Source: Piscicola geometra
Lineage: Eukaryota; Annelida; Clitellata; Hirudinida; Piscicolidae
Assembly: GCA_943735955.1 (NCBI GenBank)
Contig: OX030956.1
Coordinates: forward strand, 5,973,876 to 6,037,875
Length of the DNA stretch: 64,000 nt
Reading direction: 5' to 3'
The notes under the pieces are model-generated. The model saw only the letters and a program-made list of their open reading frames with translations, did not search any database and was not told where the DNA came from. The position numbers were made by a program, and so were the translations under genes. This document shows, in pieces, positions 10,547-23,400 of this stretch (its first letter is position 1; every line of letters starts with the position of its first letter).

Positions 10547-11671
10547 CTAGATTAAAGAATAGTTAAATGCCTTGAAGTCTAATTTATAAAAGTTTAGAAG
10601 TAGTTTTATTTGTGTTTGATTCATGATTGAAATATAGTTTGTAAATACTTTATCTGTATTAAATTTTCCGTTATGCTTATGAATGAATATACTTTGGCTA
10701 ACGATTTTTGGTTTGAATAAAAAATCAAACATTTGTTTCAATTTTTCATTAAGATCTTCAAACTTAATAATGAGATCATAGTTTATTTCGAATGTTCTGC
10801 ACACTTTCCAGTAAGGGGCCCAATGTGAGTTGGTTCTTTCAGAACAAGGCACGTTTTTATCTGTTATGAATTCAACAAAATTGATAAAAGTAGGATTTTT
10901 AATGTGGGGCTTGTTTGTCCCTAGGCGCTTTGATCTGTATCTCATTAGATTAAAGTATTTGTATTTGTGTCGATCATTGATGTTCAAATATTTGTCCAAA
11001 TAAGCCGAAAGAAGTCTTTTTAATGGATGCCTTACCACTATGACTTTCTTAAGTCTCTTCAATAAGCATATTCCTTTGTTGAAACTGTGTTTGTGAAGAA
11101 ATTGGCCTAGAGTGATCAGACCAACTTGATTCAGCGCCTTTGTTGCATGAACTGGGTAGTCGTTCAGAAAACTTGATCGTCTTTTTGAAAAACCTTGATA
11201 CTTTTTCAAGAAAGAATACTTTTCTTCATACTTATCAGTAGAATTTTCCTCAAAACTGTTAATTAGAGTTTTAACAATTGCTAATTTCAGAGTTGTCGAA
11301 GCGACTTTAGGTATGCCGCAGTACAAAAAGTTGTGAGTTTCGTCAATTAGGATGTTCCTTGTCGACACGTTGCAGTTTTCTTGATCATTTCTAGAAGTAA
11401 TGTGAAGGAAAAGTGAATAAAAGAACATATTTGAGAAGTGATAAGCAAAGATAACAAGCTGCTAAGGAATGTAAACTAACTCTGGTAGGTTGAGAGCGGA
11501 GACTGAAGGAGGTCTGTTGTCGCTAATGGTACACTCAAAATGATCTGTGCTTCTGTCATGATAGTAGTTCAAAGTACTTAAACTAATATATTGATGTTTT
11601 ATATTGTTATATATCAAAATTATGACGATTGTTATAAACAAAAACATTTTATTGATGTTTTTAATTTCCAT
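10547..11671 (-). CDS. HNK-1/chondroitin-type carbohydrate sulfotransferase, 344 residues
   Basis: A Golgi enzyme that transfers sulfate from PAPS to a glycan hydroxyl. Exons 11481-11671 and 10547-11390 join in phase 2 and give 1,035 bases including the stop, close to the usual size of CHST8-14. The N-terminus is a short cytoplasmic stretch followed by one hydrophobic anchor (FLFITIVIILIYNN), as expected for a type II Golgi protein. The catalytic domain shows the 5'-phosphosulfate loop YCGIPKVASTTLKLAI and the 3'-phosphate site VIVVRHPLKRLLSAYLDKY. Cysteines occur at LLKRL-flanking and C-terminal positions. These belong to the Sulfotransfer_2 family (CHST8/9/10/11/12/13/14). The exact glycan acceptor (chondroitin, dermatan or GalNAc) cannot be read from the sequence. 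Confidence 0.9.
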
Positions 11672-13499
11672 TTTCCAATTGAAATGGAAGATTTTTCAAG
11701 CTCACTCCAATATATATGCAGCCACACACCGACTTTGTGGATTTGTTGGTTTGTTATTGGGTTTTTTAAAGTCCCAATATAGCAGGACAAAAACTCGCAT
11801 AGTATAGAATTTCATAAATGAATGTTTGGTATTTATTTTACAATTGAAATATAGTTGCGAAGTCATTTTTCAACTGAGTATATAAGATAAATTATTTGTC
11901 TGTCAAATCTTTAATCAAAATATTTTTATAATAGGATTTCTGCCCCATTTAAAACAATTTGAATGGTTAAAAAAATCTATAACTTCAGATATTATCACAT
12001 CAATAATTTATTGTTGTGATGACCTCAAGCCTGATACCCTGCTTCTGTTGATTCACAATAGATTTGAAAACTTCGGTTTTACTATTTGGAAGATAAAGCA
12101 GTTGATCTAAACAAATGTGCTAAAATTACAAAGTACCGCTGTAAGTTATTGTTTTAGTCACGCTTATAAACAATCCAACGGTACCAAAATGTTTTGCTAT
12201 GCGGTTCAATTTACGTAATTTCCCATGAGAAGAATTCCATTAGGTTTAAAGCCTACTTTGTTGATTTTAGCGTAGATTTAATTACTTTTATATTTTATTT
12301 TAGTTGAACACGTATAAAGTTTATATTCAGAATTGATTATGATGAAAATTAGTTTAAATAGTCAAGTTTTTACTTGATTTAATGAATACTTATTTTAATA
12401 TATTTAATTAAAATATTTTTCAAAGTTTAGCGTGACTGACAAAACACATTTTTCTTTCATTTCTCTTTGTGCATGAAAAATGGAAGTAGGCTCATTTGTA
12501 TCTTTTGATATCCCAAGTATGCATTTTAGATTTAACCATATATTTATTATTTAGTAAAACTAACAAAACCATTATTTTATTTTTATTTTTATTGTGCTAG
12601 AAAGGCGGGAAAGGGCTCATTTTGTAGCTTTGGATGTTCCATCCATGATGTTCCATCCATTACACTTTTCGTGTAAGGCCTGAAAGTCAGGTAAAAATGT
12701 ACTACAGGATTTACGAGTATTGAATGAAAAGAGCTTAGTAAACAGCTAAAAATGCAACAATTTGCAAGTTGTTTCACAGTTTGACTGAAATCAAAATATT
12801 TAATCTTTAGCCATTTTATTAATTCAAGCTGCGTGAATATGGGGGTCGATTGCTAATCTCCAAATAATTGCAACATGCGATATACCAATTTTTTCATTAA
12901 CTTTTGGATTTATTTAACTTTCAGATGATAAATGTTCCTTTATGAAAGAGCGGCGATTATGAGGCAAATTGAAGAGGGATAGAAGATTATTAAATGCAGT
13001 TGCGTTTGAAAACGGTGATAATTTATGTTTTAAATAGTTTTTTTGAGTAAAACTTGTTTTAAATTAAGCTTTTTTTGAATACTCAAAAGACAGCCAGCCC
13101 ATGGAGTGTTTCGCTAAAAATATTAATGAGAACACAACTTTGATAGTTAACTTCTGAAAAATCTTTTTATAATTCATTAAAATATAGTAAAAGTATTTAT
13201 TATAAATGATAAAAAAACTGTATAAAAATAAAAAAATAATTTTTTTAGAAAATGTTAAAATGACCATCTCTAGCTTTAACGGTTGCTAGTCAAGTCTGCG
13301 TTAAATCTCCTTGAGTTTTTTATATTATTATATTATAATATCTTGCTAATTAATTCATTATATTTCTCAAAATGAAACCTAGCAATAAGAACATACAACT
13401 TTGGCGAGTTCATTAAATTATTAAGTTCACACATATAAAAAACATGTACTATTAAGTTTTAATTAAATTAATAATGAAAACTTTAAAATATTTTTCCAG
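11672..13499. other. AT-rich intergenic region with a decayed MITE copy
   Basis: No gene is recognised. At about 12690-12840, parts of the sequence (for example tttacgagtattgaatgaaa and ttcaagctgcgtgaat) match the interior and ends of the TIR element at 55103-55359, indicating a decayed relative. A short direct repeat of ttccatccat occurs at about 12635-12660. The 5' UTR or promoter of the dynein gene may lie in the right-hand part. Confidence 0.4.
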
Positions 13500-13920
13500 T
13501 CACTTAAATACTGCCCAGCGGCGAAATGGTAAGAATCCAAGTAATAAAAACCTAACTGCATTACCTGTAGAGGTATATCTGAGAAACCTAAAAAAGGAAA
13601 ATCCAATAAAAAGAAATCCAGGACGATACATGAAAGATGAGATAATAATAAGAGATCAAATGTATCTATTAATATTACATATTGCTTTGGTAAATTAAAT
13701 CATATTGGACATTCATTTTAAGTTTCAAATTCTTTCTAGCTTCAAAAGTGCTACAGAAGCCTATGAAAAGGTGACGCTACTTTGCAAGGACAAACTCGAA
13801 AGGAGGAAGGGACCAATAAAGTACCCTCCTGAAGTACCTGAATGTCAAATGGTTTTGAAACAGTATTCTAAATCAAGATTTTTTTTTTCTCAGATGTATA
13901 GCAAGGATAGACTTCTCAGG
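13500..13920 (+). CDS. Possible upstream exons of the dynein heavy chain
   Basis: Two open stretches bounded by plausible acceptors. One starts at about 13500 after tttttccag. The other starts at about 13741 after ttctttctag and contains ATEAYEKVTLLCKDKLERRK and KYPPEVPECQMVLKQYSKS. A pyrimidine tract and AG at about 13875-13893 precede MYSKDRLLR, which could splice in phase 0 to the exon at 14190. Dynein tails normally continue N-terminal of the segment encoded at 14190, which supports these as real. The phases between the first two stretches do not balance, so the exact exons and the start codon are unresolved. Confidence 0.4.
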
Positions 13921-14189
13921 GTTTATTTAAAATACTTTTTATTTCACAATCACGAAAAACCACTAAAAACATGATTTTTTAATAATTTAAAATATTGCAA
14001 GTTCACAAGATTACCATAAAATACAAAATACTTCAGACGTGTGTAAATAAATTTATGTCCGAAAATAAAAATATTAATTGAATAAATTCTTATTCTATTA
14101 ATATGATAGACGGATCATCCGTTAAAATATGAGTGTCCGAAGGTTCAAATATTTTAAAGTATCTTGCACTGAGGCTTCAACAACATTAG

Positions 14190-17100
14190 ATGACGTACAT
14201 GGACTTCAAGGCGATCATCGAGGCGACTCCGATCACGCCGATGCAGGCGCAGATGTACCAGCGCATTATGTACCTGGTGCCCGAGAAACTGAAGAACAAC
14301 CCCAACGTAGCTGAACTCTCCAACTCGCTGAAGGAAGAAATAGAAGTCGACTTTATTGAGACGATCAAAAAACTCAATGGTGTGTGGTTTGGGAAATTAT
14401 AAATTGGAGTTGTTATTTCGGATTCATTGATCGTTAATCGTCTCTTGTCTCTTGGTTGACTTTTTTTAAGTGTATTTGTGCATGTATGCCTAAATATAAT
14501 AGCGTGCAAGCTTTCATGCAATAGCAACCACTCTGTCCACCATAAGTCACCATGACGCTGAAAGACCCCGACGAGAGTGAAGAAGAGACAGAAGACAAAA
14601 AGGAACACGGCTCCGAAGAAGACAGCAGAACGAGTAAGAGTAGGAGTATGAGCAGACGACTGATGAAGTCGGCGACGATCAAGACGACTCCAACATGGCA
14701 CGAGAACTACGTGCAGGCCTCGAAGAGTCTCCTGAGGAACCTCTACATCACGCATGCCACCTGTCGGCAGGTGCTCGCTCTGAGTCAGGCAGTCCTCGGG
14801 AACATCCTCCTGCTCGACGTCTCCACCTTCAGGTTCATCCCTTTGGTTCTTTATAAGATTGTGCCCGGAAAAATGTAAGTTGTCAATTTCATAATTATTC
14901 ATAACCCGAGTGGTCTTGAAGCTCGTTTGGGTTTACGCCACGTTTATAATAATCGTCGTTGTATTGTTCTGTATAACCATACGATATGACGAGCTTGTTA
15001 TTCCAGGGTTTGTAAATGACAATTATTTCCAAAAGAAAAATGCTCCTTATTGGGGTATTCAAATTTAAGTTGATGTTTGATGGTTGATGAAATAATTTAG
15101 CGTGTGTTTTCTGAATGATTCAGATCGATGGGGAGTAAGTCTTTCGAGAACTTCAAGACTGCAATCATGTACATGTGTCGCAATCAGGAAGAAAACGTTA
15201 ATATGTTGTGAGTTGAAGACATCGACAATATTCTCCACTAGTATTTCTTTTTTTTAATGCACCTTGATTGACTTATAAATATTTTGTTTTTACATTCTAA
15301 AAGACCTCACACTTTATTGTGTTGCATAATTCGAGGTGGTACCAAAGGATAGTAGTGATGATAAACGAGAAGAAGGACGAGACGCTGACAACGCACAAGA
15401 AACAGCACAACTTCTTCAACAGTCTGGCCAGCCTGATGTCCATCAAGGTGTCGTATTGTGACACCAAGTCTTCTGTGTATCATTTGCGTCATGATCAATT
15501 CTTGATTAATTAAAATAATTATTCTTGATTTACGAGAAGACAAAAAAACTAATTTTTAAATATTGTGTAATTCTTATACTTTTATGAAGCTGCTAAATTA
15601 TGTAAAATAAATATATTCGAAAATTAACTCGACAAATATAGGCGAATAAAGCTCGACCCACTCGCTAGATAACCGATTTGATCGAGCGGTCGATAACGGC
15701 GTGGGTGACGCTGTTCGACGAGCGGAATAAGGCGTTCCTGCCGGTGCTGAAGATGGAGCTGATCTACGACGAAGAGTCGAAGAGCATCATGTTCTATCCC
15801 TACTACAGCGACCTGCAAGAACTCATCTACTTCGTGGTGCACTGCATCGCTGGGAGTCTGCATCAGGTGGGTGATATGAAGCCACCAGTTTAGAGATTAA
15901 GATCTTTGGGATGTGTATCTATGTAATATGGATATAAAATAAAAAATATAATAAAAACTAATTTAGCGACTAAAATATCGTAAATATTTTGGTCGCTTGA
16001 ATAGTTTTTAATGGGAAATCAATATTATTTGAATGATTGATTAATAAAACTATGTAAATGTTGGTTTTAAGAGTTAAAAAAGTTATATTAAAAAAATAAT
16101 GACAACTCTATCGTCATTGCATACATCGAAAGGTGCGCAGGATAACCTCGTGGTCGGGCTCCCCTTCAGAATCTAACATCCTCAGCGCTGGCGTTCGTTG
16201 ACTTGTCACTCATTCTTTGCAACCAATCCACCAATAAACTAAACAAATCGTTATAACTGTTTTAATTTAATTAGCTTCTATACAAAATTAACACGAAAGT
16301 TTTTAATTGTAAGAAAAAATATAGAATAATACAATCCAATACAATACAAAGACGAATATTATTAACGTAGTGTAAACCCGGACATACTTCAAGACTACTC
16401 GAAAAAAATCGAATATAAAAAAGCCTAAAAAAGGTATATAAGAATATTTCAAATGTGTTCGACAGGTGTCTCCATCGGTGGTGAGTGCAGCTCTCGCCTA
16501 CCTTGAAGATGCTCTCTCGCGCAACTTCGAAGAGCCCCAGCAGAGACTCGACCACTTCAGTCAGGCCTTTAATTATTTGCTTTGGTATTTTTGTTAGTGA
16601 AAAGTGTCCGTTAAAAACTATTTGGAATTTTGTAAACATTTTTAAATATGCCTAGAAGCAATTTCGCCTAATACCATTTGAATGACTTGTTCTTAATGTT
16701 TTCTATAGCGATGCAATAAATATAAAGCTAGTGCCAGTAGAGTAACAAGACATTCGGTCGACAAATTATATATCAAAAATTTCTCTACATCTACATGATA
16801 CATGGCTGCAATAAGTTTTTATTATCACTTGACGGATTGCTAGGGAATTGGTTGCACTCGAACCTAGGACCAAGCGCTGATCAAGCCAAGTCGTTGCACA
16901 CTCAACTACCTGTTCATCTTCACACACTTAACTACCCGTTCTTACTCCCGTACCTAAGCACTCTCAAAAAAGTCATTAAAAATGTTTTTCATTCTCATAC
17001 CTAAGTAACACTCGCACACACATCCTTTCCACTGGAACGACGACGACAACCAACAACAACCAACAACAACAACAACCACCAACAACAACAACCAACAACA

Positions 17101-20100
17101 ACCACCACCAACAACAACCAGCAACAACAACAACCACCACCAACCACAACAATAACAACAACCACCAACACCACCAACAACCACCACCAACAACAACAAC
17201 AACCACCAACAGTGCAGGAGTACAAGTACCTGGTGGACGGGAGGGCACACGAGGAGATCGCCCTCTTCATGGCCTCAGACAACTCCTTCGAGAAGTACGA
17301 AGAGGTGAGCTGGTTGGTGGTGCTGCTGGGGTTGGCTTCTGGTTGTGCTGGTGGGGTTGTCTTCTGGTGGTGCTGGTGGGTTGGCTTCTGGTGGTGCTGG
17401 CTGTGCAGTGGGGGCTGGTTGGTGGTGGGTTTTCCTGACTTTGAAGATAATAATGTAATCTTCACGTATTCCATCATTTTTATTTTGACGATTTTAAAAA
17501 TATAAAATGAAAAAGAATTTAAATAGTTTTGGCAATGTTTAAATTACTTATGACTTTTAATAGTCTTCAGGTATGTCTTAAAGCAAAAACCAACACCACA
17601 CATTCACCACAACAAAAACCACAACGATCCTCCAGATCTACTGGAAGTACTGGACGTACCTCGACAACCTGAACTCGATCACCTCGGTCGAGTACTACGA
17701 CCTGATTGAACTCGACTGCACCGACATGAAGCTCGGTCTCAGTCATGTCGCCAAGATGCACCTCAAGAAGATACTCAACCGGATGGCAGACGATTTGAAG
17801 GATTTCAACTTGAGGTGCGTTTCGTTGTTTGTTGCTTGCGTGGGTTTCTTTGGTTGTCTGTGTGTGCGTGTGTTTATTTAACATAGGTTACTTCGAGGGT
17901 TTGAAATTTAGCTTTTGAATAAAATAAACTAAATTTAAATGATCGATGTAACTAAATTAAGCTTTGTAGACTTGATGCTGGTTTGAATTCACGCTACATT
18001 AATAAAAACCATATTTTATTGCATTTAAAATCTATAAAGAAGCTTCAAACCCAATTCGGAATCCGTTTTAATCAGCCGCATTACCACTCCACTCCACCGT
18101 CACACTGCAGCATCTGCGAGGAGTACGAGACGATAGCCGAGGTGGGCTTGAGGGTGCCTCAGGACATGAAGGAGCTCATCGAGATGCAGGCCTTCATCAA
18201 CGCTGTCAGAACCAACGACATCATGAGACTCAACCAACTCGTCAAGGTCACTCCTCGCTAATCAATCAATCAATCAATCCAATATATTGATATAGCGATT
18301 TTTAATATAATTAAATATAAAACAGCTTTTCATGATTGATTGATAAATAAATTAATATACGAAATATTCGATACCAATTTAATAACTCTCAAAGAAAAAA
18401 ATCTAAATTGATTCCTTTTCTTCCCGCGACAGACCTCGCTGCACCGGATCGAGTTCCTGCACTCACATTACCTCTTCAGCGAGGAGGACTTCGAGACGAA
18501 CACTGCCGTCATCCTCTGGCCCTCCAACATCAACCCCATCTTCGACGCCAACGACGAGGTACCTTGCTTGTTTGATAATTTAGCTAATTTATTGGATTTT
18601 TTTAAATTATTAAACTTTATATTAAGTCATGCAAAAATAATTATACATTTCCCAGATTTTTGTTAAAGCTTGATTATATTTATTAGATTCATTTTTGTAA
18701 ATAAAATTTAGAATTGTTAATTAATTACTATAATTAAATAGGAGAAAAAATTTCGACGGTTTTATGACCATTAAAAAATCTTAATTGAACATGATCGCCA
18801 ACTGCGAATGATACACACGACAGATAATGGAGCAGTCAAGACAGCAGTTCTACCAGTTGCTGCTGGACAGGAAGGACAAGTTGCCAGAGGACTTGGCCAA
18901 ACTCAAGAAGCGAATCGAGTCCTTCAACGACTTCGGAGACCAGAAGAGGGTTGACGAGTACTTCAAGGTGCTTTGCTCGTCTATTTAAAGTATTTAATCA
19001 ATTTGTCTTCTTTTTATTAAAATTTATTCCGTTAAATCTTTTTATTTAAAGAAATTAATTGCCAATTAATTTGATAAAATTCATTTGTTTTAAACTATTC
19101 AAATAATAAATTATTGGTGATTCTAAACGAGATGCAATCGCGCCAGATCGTCAAGTCGACGATGCTTCGCCTAGCTGAGTACTACAAGGAGAAGGAGAAG
19201 ATCAACGAGGAGGAGGCCATGTTCAACTTGCCGGTACTTCAAATAGATTTCATTTTATTTTATTTTGATTTTAAACAGATTCTATTTCATTATTTGGGGT
19301 TTTATTTCAATCTCCGTGGCACAGCAGCAGCACTAGACTTAGTGGACACACGAGCATTTTGTTGATGATCCGTTTTCAAACAGTTGACGGACTTTCCAGA
19401 GATAGCCGAGTTAGACAGCCTAGCCCAACCCTTCTACAAGCTCTTCAAGCTCCTCAAGACGTGGATAAAGAACGAGAAGAGGTTATTCAAAAAGGATTTC
19501 CAACTAAATATTTAAATGAAGTTTGATTATAATCGATAAACATAGTTATGTAATGTAATGGTGAATGCTTCATGTTCGCACGTACCAGATGGATGGACGG
19601 TGAGTTCGGAGCGTTAGTGATGGATGAGTTGGATGAAGCGACTGAAAACTTCTTGGTCAACTTCAAGATCGTGCACAAGGTCTGCTCCAAAACACTTCTA
19701 CTACACTAAGTTTGAAATTTCATCAGTACCTCACCACCCACCCACCTCACTCACCATCTACCGCACACCTAACCACTCACTAACCACTCGCCAAAAAACA
19801 CGCCAGGTCTTCAAAGGAAACTACGAGAAAGCGGTTGCAGAGGCGGACTTCAAGAAGGCCGAGAGGATAAAGAAGAACAAGAGAGCTCGCCGGAAGACGT
19901 CAGAAGACATCGAGAAGGAGGGCAGTGACAAGGCGGATGAGTTCAGAGTGGTGGAGCAACCCGTGCTGCCCATGATCGGAAGGGTCATCAACCAGATCAA
20001 GGAGTTCAGGGTGCGTGCCTCCATTGTATCGAAATAAATATTATAAATAGGAATATTTATTTATTATTTATTTAAATAGGAATAGGACATTGTGAATAAT

Positions 20101-20418
20101 CTTTTTTTGTCAATTTAGACCAACAATTATCGTGGAAGCATTTAAATGTGAATCACCACCATTATCATCACCACTACCACCACTATCACCACCACTACCA
20201 CCACAACTATAACCCCCACTACCCCCCCCCAGGAGCACCTGGAGCTGATAGGAGTAATCTGCAATCCCGGACTCAAGTCTCGTCACTGGGACAAACTCTC
20301 GGAAATAGTGGGCTACGACTTGAAGCCCGACTCTGGCACCACTCTGCGCAAGATGCTGAAGCTGCATCTGGAGGAGTTCATCGCGCCCTTCAACGTCGTC
20401 AGCAGTGGAGCCACCAAG
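14190..20418 (+). CDS. Dynein heavy chain: N-terminal tail (exons 1-16)
   Basis: Exons: 14190-14379, 14547-14874, 15124-15207, 15336-15447, 15669-15866, 16466-16559, 17213-17304, 17636-17814, 18111-18246, 18433-18558, 18824-18967, 19132-19233, 19384-19481, 19589-19679, 19807-20010, 20233-20418. The tail binds intermediate and light chains and anchors the motor to the A-tubule. Recognisable pieces are [20 protein letters not shown] (start of the conserved tail), [23 protein letters not shown] and [20 protein letters not shown], the last at the beginning of the linker. An acidic/Ser-rich insert ([20 protein letters not shown]) in exon 2 is specific to this protein as far as I can tell. Exon 1 begins with ATG directly after an acceptor, so it could be either an internal exon or, with a non-coding first exon, the start. 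Confidence 0.85.
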
Positions 20419-23400
20419 GTGACGAGGATAATTAATTCATTATTAATATGATTAATATTTACTTTTTAATTAACTAAATATTAAATATAACTTATTCATA
20501 TATTCAATAGTTAATAAGTTGTTAATACAATATATAATATAACTTATTCACTTATAAAATAATAAAACACTATTAATTTAACATATAATTTATTCATATA
20601 TACAATAGTTAATAAATTATTAATTTAATATATAATATAATTTATTAATACGTATTTATTAATATAGTATATTAAATTTATTAATGTATTTTAGCATCAA
20701 AGCTTTCAATCCTGCAGTGCATCAATGAGATGTTCACTGCATCTTAATTCGTTTGCACCTCATCACAAAGGAGTACATGCTGGAAATGGCGTTGGTGAAG
20801 ATGAAGGAGGAGTGGGAGAACCTGGCCTTTAACATGAGCATGTACAGGGACACCGACCTGCCCATCCTCGCCTCCTGCGACGACATCCAGACGCTCCTCG
20901 ACGACCACATCGTCAAGACGCTCACCATGAAGAGCTCCATCCACGTGAAGCCCTTCGAACAGGAACTGCTCGAGTGGGAGAGGAAGATCCAGATGGTGCA
21001 GGCGATCATCGATGAGGCATTGCTTGTGAGTGCTGCTTGCTGTGCTGCTTGTGAGTGCTGCTTGCTGTGGTGCTTGCTGTGCTGCATGTTGTGCTGCTTG
21101 CTGTGGTGCTTGCTGTGCTTCTTGCTGTGCTTCTTGCTGTGCTGCTTGCTGTGGTGCTTGCTGTGGTGCTTGCTGTGCAGCTTGCTGTGGTGCTTGCTGT
21201 GGTGCTTGCTGTGCTGCATGTTGTGCTGCTTGCTGTGGTGCTTGCTGTGGTGCTTGCTGTGGTGCTTGCTGTGGTGCTTGAGTGTTTCCAGATTCTGAGC
21301 GAGAATCAATCAATCAATCAAACAACAGGTGCAGTCGCAGTGGTTGTATCTGGAACCGATCTTCTACTCGGAGGACATAAGGCAGCAGATGCCGGAGGAA
21401 GGAAAGAGGTTCAACCACGTGAACAAGAGCTGGAAGGAGATCATGATGTACTTTGCCAAGGATCCCAGGGTGCGATCAGCTACAACTATCGTGTTTCGTT
21501 CTGCCCGATTATGTTCAACGTTTAAAACTGAACTGACTGTACACGCAATTTACTTTCGATTTATTTTATTTAAAAAAGTTGTTAATATCATTTCATAAAA
21601 ATGTTGGTGGATCAGGTGCTGATAGCGACTGAGATGCCCGACTTGCTGACCATCCTGAAGGACTCTAACAGCATCTTCGACCAGATCAACCTGGGCATCA
21701 ACTCATATCTGGAAAAGAAAAGACTGTACTTTCCAAGGTGAAGGTTGAAACACAGGAAAATTGACACAATAAAAAATCCAAAAAAAATCTTTACAGATTT
21801 TTCTTCTTATCGAATGATGAAATGCTAGAAATTCTCTCTGAAACCAAAGACCCGATCCGAGTTCAACCGCACCTGAAGAAGTGTTTCGAGGGCATCGAGA
21901 AGCTGCAGTTCGATGAAAACCTCAACATCACGTCGATGTTCAGCAGCGATGGCGAGAACGTCGCGTTCATTCGGAAGATATCCACCGAGGAAGCGAAGGG
22001 AGCCGTCGAGAAGTGGCTACTGCAGGTTCAAGAAGTCATGCTCGCTTCCATCAAAAAAGTCGTTTCGAGCTCTTATCAGGTATGTACGAGAGGTTTTAAA
22101 TGGACTTGAGATCGTTGGACTTGAAAGTTAGAAGTTTTAAATGAAGTCTTAATCTACATTAACCGCCATCGTCATCCTTTTCCAGGCGTACTTGAAAATG
22201 CCACGAAATGTATGGGTGCGCAACTGGCCTGGACAGGTGGTTCTGGTGGTCTCGCAGATCTACTGGACTTCAGAGGTGCATGAGGTCCTCAACCAGGACG
22301 TCTACGAGAGCAAGGGTGAGTGCTCGTCGATGTGGATTGTGTCAGTGAAAAATCATCATCATCATTATCATCGATCGGGCGTAGATAAGAGGTCAGGAAG
22401 CCTCCTTTTTCGCGAAACGACCAAATCACTTCTCCACAGCTTTCTGTTCACTGCTCATAGGAAAAGTTTAAGACTAAAAAGATAGAGTACGCAACATAAT
22501 GAGAAAAGTTAATTGGATAATTCATCGATCAATGTTCAAATGGCACATAAAAAAACTTTGTTAAACTGAACGCTGAATCTGAAAATCTTCCCGGACAAAA
22601 CCCATCGATATGATGAATGGGACTCTCATATTGACCAATGTTTAATGGTCTCAGGTTTGAGTGCAACTGATGCCCTAGTAGCCTATAGGGGCAAATCAAA
22701 AATTACAGCCTTAGCAGCCTAGAAGCCCGTACGGCTTATGCACCACTATAATTAATCTTATAATTACTCCCATCACCAGCCCACTCTTCCCACAGGCACG
22801 GGTCTGCAAGAGTACCTGCAGTCGCTCGACAAGCAGCTGATGCAGATCATCGACATCGTCAGAGGCGTCATCGACAAGCAGCTGCGCATCACGCTCGAGT
22901 CGCTCGTTGTCCTTGACGTCCATGCCAGGTTCGTCGTGGTGTTCGTTGTCCTTGACGTCCATGCCAGGTTCGTCGTCGTGTTCGTTGTCCTTGACGTCCA
23001 TGCCAGGTTTGTCGTGTTCGTTGTCCTTGACGTCCATGCCAGGTGTGTCGTGTTCGTTGTCCTTGACGTCCATGCCAGGTGTGTCGTGTTTGTTGTCCTT
23101 GACGTCCATGCCAGGTGTGTCGTGTTCGTTGTCCTTGACGTCCATGCCAGGTTTGTCGTGTTCGTTGTCCTTGACGTCCATGCCAGGTTTGTCGTGTTCG
23201 TTGTCCTTGACGTCCATGCCAGGTTTGTCGTGTTCGTTGTCCTTGACGTCCATGCCAGGTTTGTCGTGTTCGTTGTCCTTGACGTCCATGCCAGGTTTGT
23301 CGTGTTCGTTGTCCTTGACGTCCATGCCAGGTTCGTCGTCGTCTTCGTTGTCCTTGACGTCCATGCCAGGTTCGTCGTGTTCGTTGTCCTTGACGTCCAT

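Noticed and set aside
13064..13267. Small hydrophobic minus-strand frame of 67 residues
   Set aside because: AT-rich DNA giving Phe/Ile/Tyr codons by chance; no splice partners or family match.
16954..17250. Leu/Val/Cys-rich membrane-like minus-strand frames
   Set aside because: Antisense reading of CAA/CCA triplet repeats before dynein exon 7.
20734..21525. Frames rich in Gln/His/Ser or Cys/Ala over 20734-21525
   Set aside because: Antisense or frame-shifted readings of dynein exon 17 and its 12-bp repeat.
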